DNA of 64,000 bases, from the NCBI GenBank assembly GCA_024743095.1, contig JANSXF010000006.1, positions 1-64,000 of the forward strand, given 5' to 3'. Below are positions 54,797 to 63,804 of this stretch, in pieces; the first letter of the stretch is position 1; each line of letters starts with the position of its first letter. Origin of the DNA: Flavobacteriaceae bacterium (GTDB lineage Bacteria > Bacteroidota > Bacteroidia > Flavobacteriales > Flavobacteriaceae). Position numbers and translations under genes: made by a program. The notes beneath the pieces were generated by a model. The model saw nothing but the letters and a program-made list of their open reading frames with translations, did not search any database and was not told the origin of the DNA.

Positions 54797-56650
54797 CTAC
54801 TCTTTCCCGGCAGATTTCCCTTCTTTTGCCCCTTCGAACTCCTTGCCCAAATAAACCAGTTTATAGCCCTCCCCCTTGGGGGTAAAGTCCTTGCTATTGG
54901 CAGGAATTATCTCAATACTGCCATCTGGGGATTTGGTGAACAATGGAACAATGTCCCTCTCTTCAAAGGTAATATCGATCAGGTTGTCGTAGTGTTCCTT
55001 GTCCTCCAGGTCTATTTCGTGTATGGTGGGGTGCTTGCGGACCGTGTCCATCAACTGGATAAAGTCATCGGTGTGCGAAAAAAGCCCTTCCTTTGGATTG
55101 TTGTCGGGGTCGTTGACCTCTTCGGTGTTCACCAGTCTAAATGCCCCGTTCTCGCCAAACTGTCTTTGAAACTTGTCGATCGCAAATTTGTTGATGTCGG
55201 AGTTGCCGGTCAAGGCCATTAGATACCCCATGTCGTTGAGTTCAATGTTATCGGTAAGGGTGTCGGAGAAAATATTGGCCGATATGGCCTCAAGGCCCAA
55301 CTTTTTGGCTTTATCCACATTGTTTTGGTTGTTGTCTATCAAAACTACGTGCCTATTGTTCTTTCTAAGATAGTTCCCTATGAGCCTGGAAAGCTTGGAT
55401 GCCCCAATGATCAATATTCCCTCGGACTTCTTTAAGAACACACCGACAAGTTTTGCAAAAAAACGGGCCGTGGTCGCATTCAACAGTACCGTTCCCAGTA
55501 CGATCATAAACACCAAGGGGGTGATGTATTCCGCACCGGGTTCGCCGCGCAACATCAGCTTGGATCCAAAAAGTGACGCAATCCCCGCCGCAACAATACC
55601 GCGCGGGCCCACCCATCCTATAAAAAGCTTTTCGTTGAATTTTAAGTTAGATCCCTGGGCGCTGAGAAAAACCCCAATGGGCCTGATGATAAATACAATT
55701 ACCGCAAAAAGCGCCACGGTGTTCCAATTGTAAATAAGCTCCAAGTCGCTGATATTGATGTTGGCCGCCAATAGGATGAAAAGAATGGAGATCAACAGCA
55801 CGCTCAACGATTCCTTGAAATAGAGCAGTTCCTTGAGGTTCGGCAAATTCATATTGCCCATGACCATGCCCATGACCACTACGGCCAACAGTCCGGATTC
55901 GTGCGCAAACAGGTCCGACTCCACATAGACAAGGAGCACGGTGGAGAGCGAGACCACATTGAGCAGATAGTGCGGGATAAAATTCCTTTTGATCGCAAAG
56001 GCCAGTGCATGTGCAAAGGTGAAGCCAAAGGTAGTTCCGAAGAGGATGATCTTACCGAACTCGATAAGTGCGGTCTGGGTAAAGGCCTGCCCCTCGCCAA
56101 CACTAATGAACTCGAATACCAAAACCGCGACCAGTGCCCCGATGGGATCAATTAGAATACCTTCCCATTTGAGGACCGCCGAAACATCTTTTTTTAACGG
56201 AATGTTCCTCAGGATGGGCGTGATCACGGTAGGTCCCGTTACAATGATCAAACCCGAGAACAGAAAGGAAATCTGCCAGGAAAGCCCAAAAATATAATGT
56301 GCAGCGACCCCGGCACCAAAAAAGGTGACAATGGTTCCAATGGTGATCAACTTGGTGATTACCGGTCCCACATTGGATATCTCTGCCCTTTTTAGGGTCA
56401 ATCCCCCTTCAAAAAGAATGACACTTATGGCCAAGGACACAAAATAGTACAGGCCCTCCCCCGGGAAAAGCCCTTTTTCCCCGTTCCAGATAGGTTCTAT
56501 AAGTTTAGATCCATCTTCGGTGTATAAGGTGGCTATGGGGCCCACCAGCAATCCTATCAAGATCAAAGGTAAAATTGCAGGGAGTTTGAACCGCCAAGCG
56601 ACCCATTGTGCAATAATGCCAAGAATTATGATTCCAGCAAGTTCGAGCAT
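54797..56650 (-). CDS. Monovalent cation:proton antiporter with TrkA-N domain
   Basis: A 617-residue inner-membrane protein. Residues 1-390 form the CPA-type exchanger with about 12 helices (WEGILIDPIGALVAVLVFEF carries the Asp of the ion site; GWVGPRGIVAAGIASLFG is a second signature). A cytoplasmic TrkA-N/RCK domain with the NAD-binding pattern GASKLSRLIGNYL and VLIDNNQNN follows. It should exchange K+ or Na+ for H+ under nucleotide control. It is 120 bases after the next gene on the same strand and may be a single transcript with its own promoter. Confidence 0.88.
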   Translation of the reverse strand: MLELAGIIILGIIAQWVAWRFKLPAILPLILIGLLVGPIATLYTEDGSKLIEPIWNGEKGLFPGEGLYYFVSLAISVILFEGGLTLKRAEISNVGPVITKLITIGTIVTFFGAGVAAHYIFGLSWQISFLFSGLIIVTGPTVITPILRNIPLKKDVSAVLKWEGILIDPIGALVAVLVFEFISVGEGQAFTQTALIEFGKIILFGTTFGFTFAHALAFAIKRNFIPHYLLNVVSLSTVLLVYVESDLFAHESGLLAVVVMGMVMGNMNLPNLKELLYFKESLSVLLISILFILLAANINISDLELIYNWNTVALFAVIVFIIRPIGVFLSAQGSNLKFNEKLFIGWVGPRGIVAAGIASLFGSKLMLRGEPGAEYITPLVFMIVLGTVLLNATTARFFAKLVGVFLKKSEGILIIGASKLSRLIGNYLRKNNRHVVLIDNNQNNVDKAKKLGLEAISANIFSDTLTDNIELNDMGYLMALTGNSDINKFAIDKFQRQFGENGAFRLVNTEEVNDPDNNPKEGLFSHTDDFIQLMDTVRKHPTIHEIDLEDKEHYDNLIDITFEERDIVPLFTKSPDGSIEIIPANSKDFTPKGEGYKLVYLGKEFEGAKEGKSAGKE

Positions 56651-56859
56651 CGTCTAAGTTTTGTGGAAATTTACTGTTTTTCTTTTAGATAATCGTTCTT
56701 CGATGTATCGGCCAAGGGATAGAAAAGCGCATATTTGCCCGAACATTGGCGGATTTTACCAAACTCATCCCCTTTTTGTTAAAATACGGCCAATATATCC
56801 TTATTTTTTCGCCTTTTAGGGAGTGCTTTTCTTATTTTGCAGCCCATTTTACTTTCGGA

Positions 56860-57723
56860 ATGACAATTTATCCCATAGAGACAGGTAATTTTAAGTTGGA
56901 TGGCGGGGCCATGTTCGGTGTGGTTCCCAAATCCATTTGGAACAGGACCAACCCTGCGGATGCCAACAATATGATCGACCTTGCCGCCCGATGCCTTTTG
57001 ATAGAAGATGGGGACAGGCTTATTTTGATAGATAATGGGCTTGGCAACAAACAATCCGAAAAATTCTTTGGTTATTATTATCTCTGGGGCGAGCACTCCT
57101 TGGAGAGGTCGCTAAAAAATGCCGGCTTCCATCGGGATGATGTGACCGACGTCTTTTTGACCCATTTACATTTTGACCACTGTGGTGGCAGTATCCAATG
57201 GAACAAGGACAGGACCGGATATGAGCCCGCCTTTAAAAATGCCAGGTTCTGGACCAACCAAGCACATTGGGAATGGGCGACCCGACCCAATGCACGGGAA
57301 AAGGCCTCGTTTTTAACGGAAAACCTTTTGCCCATGCAAGAAAGCGGTCAGTTGCATTTTGTGGAGAGAAAAGAATCTTCCTTTTTGGAAAGTTCCGAGC
57401 TCGGGTTCGGCATCCATTTCATGGACGGCCATACCGACAAGCAAATGCTCCCACATTTACATTATAAGGGCAAAACCTTGGTTTTTGTGGCCGACCTCAT
57501 TCCAACGGTAGGCCATATCCCCCTACCCTATGTTATGGGATACGACACCCGGCCCTTGTTGACCTTAAAAGAAAAAGACTCTTTTTTAAAGAACGCTGCA
57601 GAAAACGATTGGCTGCTCCTCTTCGAACACGATGCACATAATGAGATCTGCTCCCTGAAGCGGACCGAAAAAGGGGCCCGTTTGAACCAACTGTTTTCTT
57701 ACGACGAACTATTTAAATTATAA
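56860..57723 (+). CDS. Metallo-beta-lactamase-fold hydrolase
   Basis: A 287-residue MBL-fold enzyme. I chose Met at 56860 (MTIYPIETGNFKLDGGAMFG), the family start; the upstream open frame is not coding-like. The metal motif is LTHLHFDHCGG, followed by a His in MDGHTDKQ, VVADLIPT-type Asp and the final EHD. It belongs to the quorum-quenching-like/Zn-hydrolase branch with unknown substrate. It is 34 bases before the subtilase gene. Confidence 0.88.
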   Translation: MTIYPIETGNFKLDGGAMFGVVPKSIWNRTNPADANNMIDLAARCLLIEDGDRLILIDNGLGNKQSEKFFGYYYLWGEHSLERSLKNAGFHRDDVTDVFLTHLHFDHCGGSIQWNKDRTGYEPAFKNARFWTNQAHWEWATRPNAREKASFLTENLLPMQESGQLHFVERKESSFLESSELGFGIHFMDGHTDKQMLPHLHYKGKTLVFVADLIPTVGHIPLPYVMGYDTRPLLTLKEKDSFLKNAAENDWLLLFEHDAHNEICSLKRTEKGARLNQLFSYDELFKL

Positions 57724-57756
57724 TAAAACAACTTCACACTTTTACAAGCACAGTCT

Positions 57757-59406
57757 ATGAATCGCACCTATAGCAAACTATCATTCCTATCTCTGACCGC
57801 CTCGCTATTTTTAATGGGATGTGGATCTACCGCATTGGTTTCGACCCCTGTTGAGAACATTGATTCCGTACCCTTAAAAGTTGCCGAACTTACCGAAACG
57901 GAGAAGAAAAACTGGGGACATTTGGACCTGATCAAGGATACCATTCCTGGAATGAGCGTGGAGAAGGCCTACGATGAGATCATCAAGAACAGAAAAGGAA
58001 AAACCGTTGTCGTGGCCGTTTTGGATTCGGGCATGGACCTGGAGCACGAAGATCTAAAGGGCGTGCTTTGGACCAACCCCGGTGAAATACCCAACAATGG
58101 CAAGGACGATGATGGCAATGGTTATGTGGACGACATCCATGGTTATAACTTTTTGGGCAAATCCTACAACGAACAATTGGAATATGTCCGAATGCTCCGT
58201 TTAAGCATCGGGGATGCATCAGAGAGGGCGGAAGCAAGGCTTTTGCTCGACAAGGAATACCCAGAGGCCGTTGGGAACAAACAGCAGTACGAACAAATAT
58301 TCCAAGTGGTCAAAGGTGCCGATGAGCTTGTTAAAAGCGAACTGGGCAAAGAGACCTATACCAAAAAGGATCTGCTTTCCATTGAGCCAAAAACGGCACA
58401 ACTCGAGCAAAGCGTTGCCGTATTGAGCCAAATGTTCACCTATGGCGACAGTATTCCAAAGGTATTGGAGGAGCTTGGGGAGGGCATCACTTATTTTACC
58501 GACCAAGCAAATTACAACCTCAACAAAGACTTTAACGGCAGGGAGCCCGTGGGCGACGACCCATATGATATCGACGATGTCCCGTACGGGAACGGAAACC
58601 CAAAGAACATGGTGGACACCGAGAGCCATGGTACCCACGTTGCCGGGATCATTGCGGCCCAGAGAAATAACGGGATCGGCATCAACGGAGTGGCCAAAAA
58701 CGTTGAGATTATGAGCATTAGGGCCGTTCCCAACGGAGATGAGTATGATAAGGACATCGCCCTGGGCATCCGCTATGCAGTGGACAATGGAGCCTCCATA
58801 ATCAACTGTAGCTTTGGAAAGTCCTTTTCGCCGAAAGCCGAGTGGGTGTACGATGCCATAAAGTATGCCGCCTCCAAGGATGTATTGATCGTGCATGCCG
58901 CAGGAAATGATGGTGAGGACCTGGAGGTTCCCGAAAACAGAAACTATCCCAACGACGATATGGACAGCCAAAGCGAGTTTGTGGACAACCTCATTACCGT
59001 CGGGGCACTCTCCAGTGGTTACGGCTCCAAGATGGTGGCTTCTTTTTCCAACTACGGAAAACAGCGTGTGGATGTGTTCGCACCCGGTGATGCCATATAT
59101 TCCACCATGCCCAATGGCCAATACGAATTCCAGGGCGGGACATCCATGGCGGCACCGGCAGTTGCGGGAGTGGCCGCTTTGGTCCGGTCTTACTATCCGG
59201 AGCTTTCCGCGTCCCAGGTAAAGAACATCATCATGCAGTCCGGGCTTAGGACCAAGACCTCGGTTATCGTTGCCGGGGATCAGACCAAAGCGACCACATT
59301 CGACAAAATTTCCAAGTCCGGCAAGATGGTCAATGCCTATAATGCCTTAATTTTAGCGGACAACATCTCGAACGGTAAAATAACCCTAGAAAGCAATTCA
59401 AAATAA
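57757..59406 (+). CDS. S8-family subtilisin-like peptidase lipoprotein
   Basis: A 549-residue lipoprotein (lipobox LMGC) with the subtilase triad: Asp in VLDSGMDLEHEDL, His in ESHGTHVAGI, Ser in GGTSMAAPAVAGV. Roughly 190 residues lie between Asp and His, much more than usual, with an acidic, probably Ca2+-binding or substrate-shaping insert. It acts in the periplasm or at the surface. It is three bases from the M1 peptidase gene, so peptide breakdown is a joint task. Confidence 0.92.
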   Translation: MNRTYSKLSFLSLTASLFLMGCGSTALVSTPVENIDSVPLKVAELTETEKKNWGHLDLIKDTIPGMSVEKAYDEIIKNRKGKTVVVAVLDSGMDLEHEDLKGVLWTNPGEIPNNGKDDDGNGYVDDIHGYNFLGKSYNEQLEYVRMLRLSIGDASERAEARLLLDKEYPEAVGNKQQYEQIFQVVKGADELVKSELGKETYTKKDLLSIEPKTAQLEQSVAVLSQMFTYGDSIPKVLEELGEGITYFTDQANYNLNKDFNGREPVGDDPYDIDDVPYGNGNPKNMVDTESHGTHVAGIIAAQRNNGIGINGVAKNVEIMSIRAVPNGDEYDKDIALGIRYAVDNGASIINCSFGKSFSPKAEWVYDAIKYAASKDVLIVHAAGNDGEDLEVPENRNYPNDDMDSQSEFVDNLITVGALSSGYGSKMVASFSNYGKQRVDVFAPGDAIYSTMPNGQYEFQGGTSMAAPAVAGVAALVRSYYPELSASQVKNIIMQSGLRTKTSVIVAGDQTKATTFDKISKSGKMVNAYNALILADNISNGKITLESNSK

Positions 59407-59409
59407 TAT

Positions 59410-61260
59410 ATGAAGCATTTACGATCCCTTTTTTTCTCGGCCTTTTTTGGAGCTGCCCTTTTTTTAAGTGCGCAATCAAGTGACTGGCAACAGCACGTGG
59501 ACTATGCCATGGATGTACAAATGGATGTAAAGACCTATCAGTACACCGGCACCCAAAAATTGGTCTATACCAACAATTCCCCTGATCAACTCAGTCGTGT
59601 TTTTTACCATTTATACTACAACGCCTTTCAGCCCGGTAGTGAAATGGACATCAGGCTACAGCACATCAAAGACCCCGATAAAAGGATGATGGTCGACGGA
59701 AAAAGCAGGATCGCATCCCTTTCGGAAAGTGAAATCGGGTACCTCCACGCTGAATCGCTTACCCAGGACGGACAAGCTGTTTCCTTTACAGAGGAAGGGA
59801 CCATTCTTGTGGTCGATCTGGCCGAACCTATTCCTTCCGGAGGAAAGACCACTTTGGAAATGACCTTCAAGGGGCAGGTCCCCCTTCAAATTAGACGCTC
59901 TGGAAGAAACAGTAGCGAGGGCGTTGCGCTTTCCATGAGCCAGTGGTATCCCAAACTATCGGAATATGATTTTGAAGGTTGGCACCCCAACCCATATATC
60001 GCACGGGAATTCCATGGCGTTTGGGGCGATTTTGATGTAAAGATCACATTGGACAGGGATTATACCGTTGGAGGTTCTGGATATCTTCAAAATCCGGACG
60101 AAATAGGTCATGGATATCAAACACCGGGAACCAAAGTAAAGACCAAGGGCAAAACCCTGACTTGGCACTTTAAAGCGCCCAAGGTACACGATTTTATGTG
60201 GGCGGCAGATCCAGAGTACATCCATGATGTCCTTCAGATGGAAGATGGCCCGACCTTGCATTTCCTTTATAAGGACAACCCGGAATTTAATGAAAATTGG
60301 AAAAACCTACAGCCCAAAACGGCGGAAGCGATGAAATTCTTCAGCAACAATGTTGGAAAATATCCTTATGAACAATACTCCGTGGTGCAGGGGGGCGATG
60401 GCGGAATGGAATATGCCATGAGCACCCTGATCACCGGAGAACGTGAATTTGGGAGCTTGGTCGGGGTCATGGTGCACGAAATGGCCCACTCCTGGTTCCA
60501 GCACGTGCTTGCGACCAACGAATCGGAACACGAGTGGATGGACGAGGGCTTTACCTCCTTTATCAGCAGCTTGTGCATGAACCAGATCATGGAACAGGAC
60601 AAACAAAACCCTTTTGAGGGGTCGTACCGAGGATACTATGCACTTGTAAACTCAGGCCTTGAAATGCCCCAGTCCACCCATGCGGACAGATATACGACGA
60701 ATTTTGCCTATGGGGTCTCGGCCTATAGCAAAGGATCTATTTTCCTCTCCCAATTAGGATACATTATAGGACAGGACAAACTAATGGAGACCATTCAAAC
60801 CTATTTTGAGGACTTCAAGTTCAAGCACCCCGTGCCGAACGACATCAAAAGAACGGCAGAAAAGGTATCCGGGATGGAACTCAACTGGTATTTAACGGAC
60901 TGGACGCAGACCACCAATACCATCGATTACGGTATCAAAAGTGTCGATGCCGATGGCCAAAACACCAAGGTTACCCTGGAGCGCATAGGGGAAATGCCCA
61001 TGCCCTTGGATATCCTGGTCGTTGGCAAGGACGGGACACAAAAAACATATTATGTGCCATTGCGCATGATGTACGGCGAAAAAGAAAATCCCTATCCAAA
61101 CCTGGACCGTACCGTTTTGGAGGACTGGCCATGGGCCTACCCAACCTACGAACTCACCTTGGACATGCCCTTGGAAAACGTACAGGCCATTATGATCGAC
61201 CCGTCCCAATTGATGGCCGATGTGGATGGTGGGAACAACGTCTACCAAGCAGAGGAGTAA
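59410..61260 (+). CDS. M1-family metallopeptidase
   Basis: A 616-residue secreted zinc aminopeptidase-like enzyme (signal ending FLSAQ). The zinc site is VHEMAHSWFQH with the third ligand Glu in EWMDEGFTSF; the beta-rich N-terminal domain and the VQGGDGGMEYAMS exopeptidase region are in place. Together with the upstream subtilase it should trim peptides. A terminator follows at 61284. Confidence 0.92.
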   Translation: MKHLRSLFFSAFFGAALFLSAQSSDWQQHVDYAMDVQMDVKTYQYTGTQKLVYTNNSPDQLSRVFYHLYYNAFQPGSEMDIRLQHIKDPDKRMMVDGKSRIASLSESEIGYLHAESLTQDGQAVSFTEEGTILVVDLAEPIPSGGKTTLEMTFKGQVPLQIRRSGRNSSEGVALSMSQWYPKLSEYDFEGWHPNPYIAREFHGVWGDFDVKITLDRDYTVGGSGYLQNPDEIGHGYQTPGTKVKTKGKTLTWHFKAPKVHDFMWAADPEYIHDVLQMEDGPTLHFLYKDNPEFNENWKNLQPKTAEAMKFFSNNVGKYPYEQYSVVQGGDGGMEYAMSTLITGEREFGSLVGVMVHEMAHSWFQHVLATNESEHEWMDEGFTSFISSLCMNQIMEQDKQNPFEGSYRGYYALVNSGLEMPQSTHADRYTTNFAYGVSAYSKGSIFLSQLGYIIGQDKLMETIQTYFEDFKFKHPVPNDIKRTAEKVSGMELNWYLTDWTQTTNTIDYGIKSVDADGQNTKVTLERIGEMPMPLDILVVGKDGTQKTYYVPLRMMYGEKENPYPNLDRTVLEDWPWAYPTYELTLDMPLENVQAIMIDPSQLMADVDGGNNVYQAEE

Positions 61261-61283
61261 ACCCTATTTTTATACAGAACAGC

Positions 61284-61312
61284 AAGGGCGGCCGTTTGTG
61301 CCGTCCTTTTTT
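61284..61312 (+). terminator. Rho-independent terminator after the M1 peptidase
   Basis: Stem GGGCGGC / GCCGTCC (one G-T pair) with a seven-base loop, and AA before the stem pairing with the start of the following T run. It separates the peptidase operon from rnpA. Confidence 0.75.
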
Positions 61313-61365
61313 ATTTATTCTCGGATTTATTTAAGTAATTTACCCCTTCCAAGGAACGGCCCTCC

Positions 61366-61821
61366 ATGATGTCAGAAGAAAATACCGGTTCAAAAAAAAC
61401 AGGAACACCCCCAGGTCCCCCACAAGGGGACGCCCCAGATCATTGCTTTCCCAAAAAAGAGAAGCTGACCAATAAAAAATTGTTCGAGGCGCTTTTTACA
61501 GAGGGCCGGTCCCTTCATGAATTTCCCGTTAAGCTCATCTACCTGCCTACAGATTTTAAGGATGGCGCCAGGGTAAAGGTTGCAGTGGTGGCCCCAAAAA
61601 GAAGATTTAAGACGGCGGTGGCCCGTAACGGCATCAAACGATTAATGAGAGAGGCCTACCGGCTCAACAAGCCCCTTATTTTTAACAACATTGAGGGGAA
61701 TTTTGCGTTCATATTTTTATACCTTGGCAAGAAGGCTCCACGTTTTGATCAAGTGGAAATGGCCATCAAAAAGCTGTTGCATGCCTTTGTAAATAAAGAA
61801 TCCCATGAAAAGATTGATTAG
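61366..61821 (+). CDS. rnpA: Ribonuclease P protein component
   Basis: A 151-residue basic protein that helps the RNase P RNA to process tRNA 5' ends. The core starts near residue 28 (FPKKEKLTNKKLFEALFTEG) and holds the signature region APKRRFKTAVARNGIKRLMR. In most family members this reads RNRIKR or RNKxKR; here a Gly stands in the middle (RNGIKR). The first 27 residues are an unusual Pro/Gly-rich extension. Two Met codons (61366, 61369) are possible starts. It overlaps the next gene by 17 bases. Confidence 0.92.
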   Translation: MMSEENTGSKKTGTPPGPPQGDAPDHCFPKKEKLTNKKLFEALFTEGRSLHEFPVKLIYLPTDFKDGARVKVAVVAPKRRFKTAVARNGIKRLMREAYRLNKPLIFNNIEGNFAFIFLYLGKKAPRFDQVEMAIKKLLHAFVNKESHEKID

Positions 61822-63430
61822 AAAGCAGGTCCTTATCCCCGTTTTGGCGGTCGTGGTCCTGGTCGGGGCCAGCAGTTTTAAAAGCGACTTTTTTGAAATT
61901 GCCAAACAGATAGAAATCTTTACCACCCTCTTCAAGGAGCTCAACATGAACTATGTGGACCAGACCAATCCCGCCGAATTGATGGATTCGGCCATAAAGA
62001 ACATGTTGGAGGAGCTGGATCCCTATACCCAGTTTTTGAACGAGCAGGATGTGGAATCCTTCAAGATCAACAACGCAGGGGAATATTCCGGTATCGGGGC
62101 CCTTGTCCGTTCCTATGAGAACAAACTGGTGGTGGTGGAGCCGTATCAAGGATATGCCGCCGACAAAGCCGGATTAAAGGCCGGTGATCAGATCATTAAA
62201 ATCGGGGAGACCTTGGTGGCCGATTTTGACGATAACGCCGCAGAGCTGCTCAAAGGGGCCAACAACTCCACTGTTTCGGTCACTTTTTTGCGACAGGGAG
62301 AAACCAGAACAACCACGATCACCAGAGGTGGTGTAGAGGTGGACGCCGTTCCCTTTTATGATATGATCGATCATAAGACCGGATATATTGTTCTCTCCCG
62401 TTTTAACCAAAAAGCATCCAAACAGACACAATCCGCTTTGCAGGACCTCAAGGGCCGTGGGGCGGAAAGGTTGATTCTTGACCTTAGGGGAAATCCGGGC
62501 GGGCTGTTGTCCGAGGCCATCAATGTGACCAATCTGTTCGTTCCAAAAGGCGAACTTATCGTTACCACCAAATCCAAGGTCAAAAAATTCAATCAGGAAT
62601 ATAGGACCAAAAACAGGCCCGAGGATCAAGAGATCCCTTTGGTGGTGCTGGTCAATGGAAAAAGCGCATCGGCCAGCGAGATTGTTTCCGGAGGGCTTCA
62701 AGATTTGGACCGGGCCGTAATTATCGGGGCGCGGAGTTTTGGGAAGGGTCTGGTTCAACGGCCGCTCAAATTGACCTATGGCACGCAGTTAAAGGTAACC
62801 ATCTCCAGATATTACACGCCCTCGGGCAGATGTATCCAATCCTTGGATTATTGGAACCGGGACGAAGAGGGAAATGCGGTCAGAAACACTAATTTTAACG
62901 AGTTTACCACCAAAAACGGAAGAAAGGTCTGGGACGGGGGAGGCGTAATGCCCGATATCACCATCGAGTCCTTAAAAACAAACTCCTTGATCGATGCCCT
63001 GGAAGAGGGCAACATAGTTTTTGATTTTGCCACACAATATTTCTACGACCACAATTTTGACTCCCTCGACAACTTTAGCTTTTCAAGCTCGGATTATAGC
63101 GCTTTCAAGGCCTATGCCGCAGAACAAAACTTCTCTTACCAAACAAAGACCGAAAAAGTCTTGGAGGAAACCATCAACGGGGACGATACCTTGTTGGGCT
63201 CAGAGGTCCAGGAAAAGTACAAGGACCTTCTCCTTGCGGTAAACAGGGGCAAAATTAATGCCCTGGATACCTATAAGGATGAGATCCAGAAGAATTTGGA
63301 GGACGAGATCATTACCAGATACTTTTATAGGGAAGGTCTTTACAGGTATTATCTCAAAAATGATGATGCCATTCTCACGGCAAAGGAACTATTGGCCGAC
63401 AACACCAAATATTCCAATATTTTAAAGTAA
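61805..63430 (+). CDS. S41-family C-terminal processing peptidase
   Basis: A 541-residue periplasmic protease (N-terminal membrane anchor VLIPVLAVVVLVGASSF). A PDZ domain lies at about 90-170 (SGIGALVRSYENKLVVVEP) and the Ser/Lys catalytic dyad is in NGKSASASEIVSGGLQD and GARSFGKGLVQ. The C-terminal extension of about 150 residues is typical of the Bacteroidota branch. It probably trims periplasmic proteins. It overlaps rnpA and is likely cotranslated. Confidence 0.93.
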   Translation: MKRLIRKQVLIPVLAVVVLVGASSFKSDFFEIAKQIEIFTTLFKELNMNYVDQTNPAELMDSAIKNMLEELDPYTQFLNEQDVESFKINNAGEYSGIGALVRSYENKLVVVEPYQGYAADKAGLKAGDQIIKIGETLVADFDDNAAELLKGANNSTVSVTFLRQGETRTTTITRGGVEVDAVPFYDMIDHKTGYIVLSRFNQKASKQTQSALQDLKGRGAERLILDLRGNPGGLLSEAINVTNLFVPKGELIVTTKSKVKKFNQEYRTKNRPEDQEIPLVVLVNGKSASASEIVSGGLQDLDRAVIIGARSFGKGLVQRPLKLTYGTQLKVTISRYYTPSGRCIQSLDYWNRDEEGNAVRNTNFNEFTTKNGRKVWDGGGVMPDITIESLKTNSLIDALEEGNIVFDFATQYFYDHNFDSLDNFSFSSSDYSAFKAYAAEQNFSYQTKTEKVLEETINGDDTLLGSEVQEKYKDLLLAVNRGKINALDTYKDEIQKNLEDEIITRYFYREGLYRYYLKNDDAILTAKELLADNTKYSNILK

Positions 63431-63804
63431 TACGTCCCTTTTGACCAATACATCTTGATCAAGGACAACATATCGTTCCCAAAAAGAACGCCTTTGCCCC
63501 CGGATCACCGGTGAAGACAACTCTTGCCTGCTTTTTTTTGTTATTGGGTTCCATGGGGGCACAGATCAAAATACTGATGATCATTGTCGCTTTCAATACT
63601 GGGGGCCGCTTTTAAAAATCATAAATAGCCATTCCTCCCTTTAGATAGATCTATCCCTTGACAGATGGCTCTCCAGGGCCTATTCCCCACTTGGCAATAC
63701 CTGTTTTCGTCAACCTTTTGTTTCCCTTCGGGGACCAGGGCCCATCTTCACAAATTTGTATGGCGATACATTGAAAAAAAAAGGAATTAATTCTATTTTT
63801 GGGC
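63431..63804. other. Intergenic region before the second methyltransferase
   Basis: About 370 bases without a gene I can support. A 73-codon minus-strand frame at 63651-63872 runs antisense into the methyltransferase and is not convincing. Confidence 0.4.
63771..63801 (+). promoter_or_regulatory. Promoter of the second methyltransferase
   Basis: TTG, exactly 20 bases, then TATTTTTG: a full match to the Bacteroidota -33/-7 consensus. The ATG follows three bases later, so the transcript should be leaderless or nearly so. Confidence 0.65.

Noticed and set aside
54179-55222. Plus-strand 347-codon frame across the two transporter genes
   Set aside because: It spans two well-supported minus-strand genes and their gap; composition is that of an antisense shadow.
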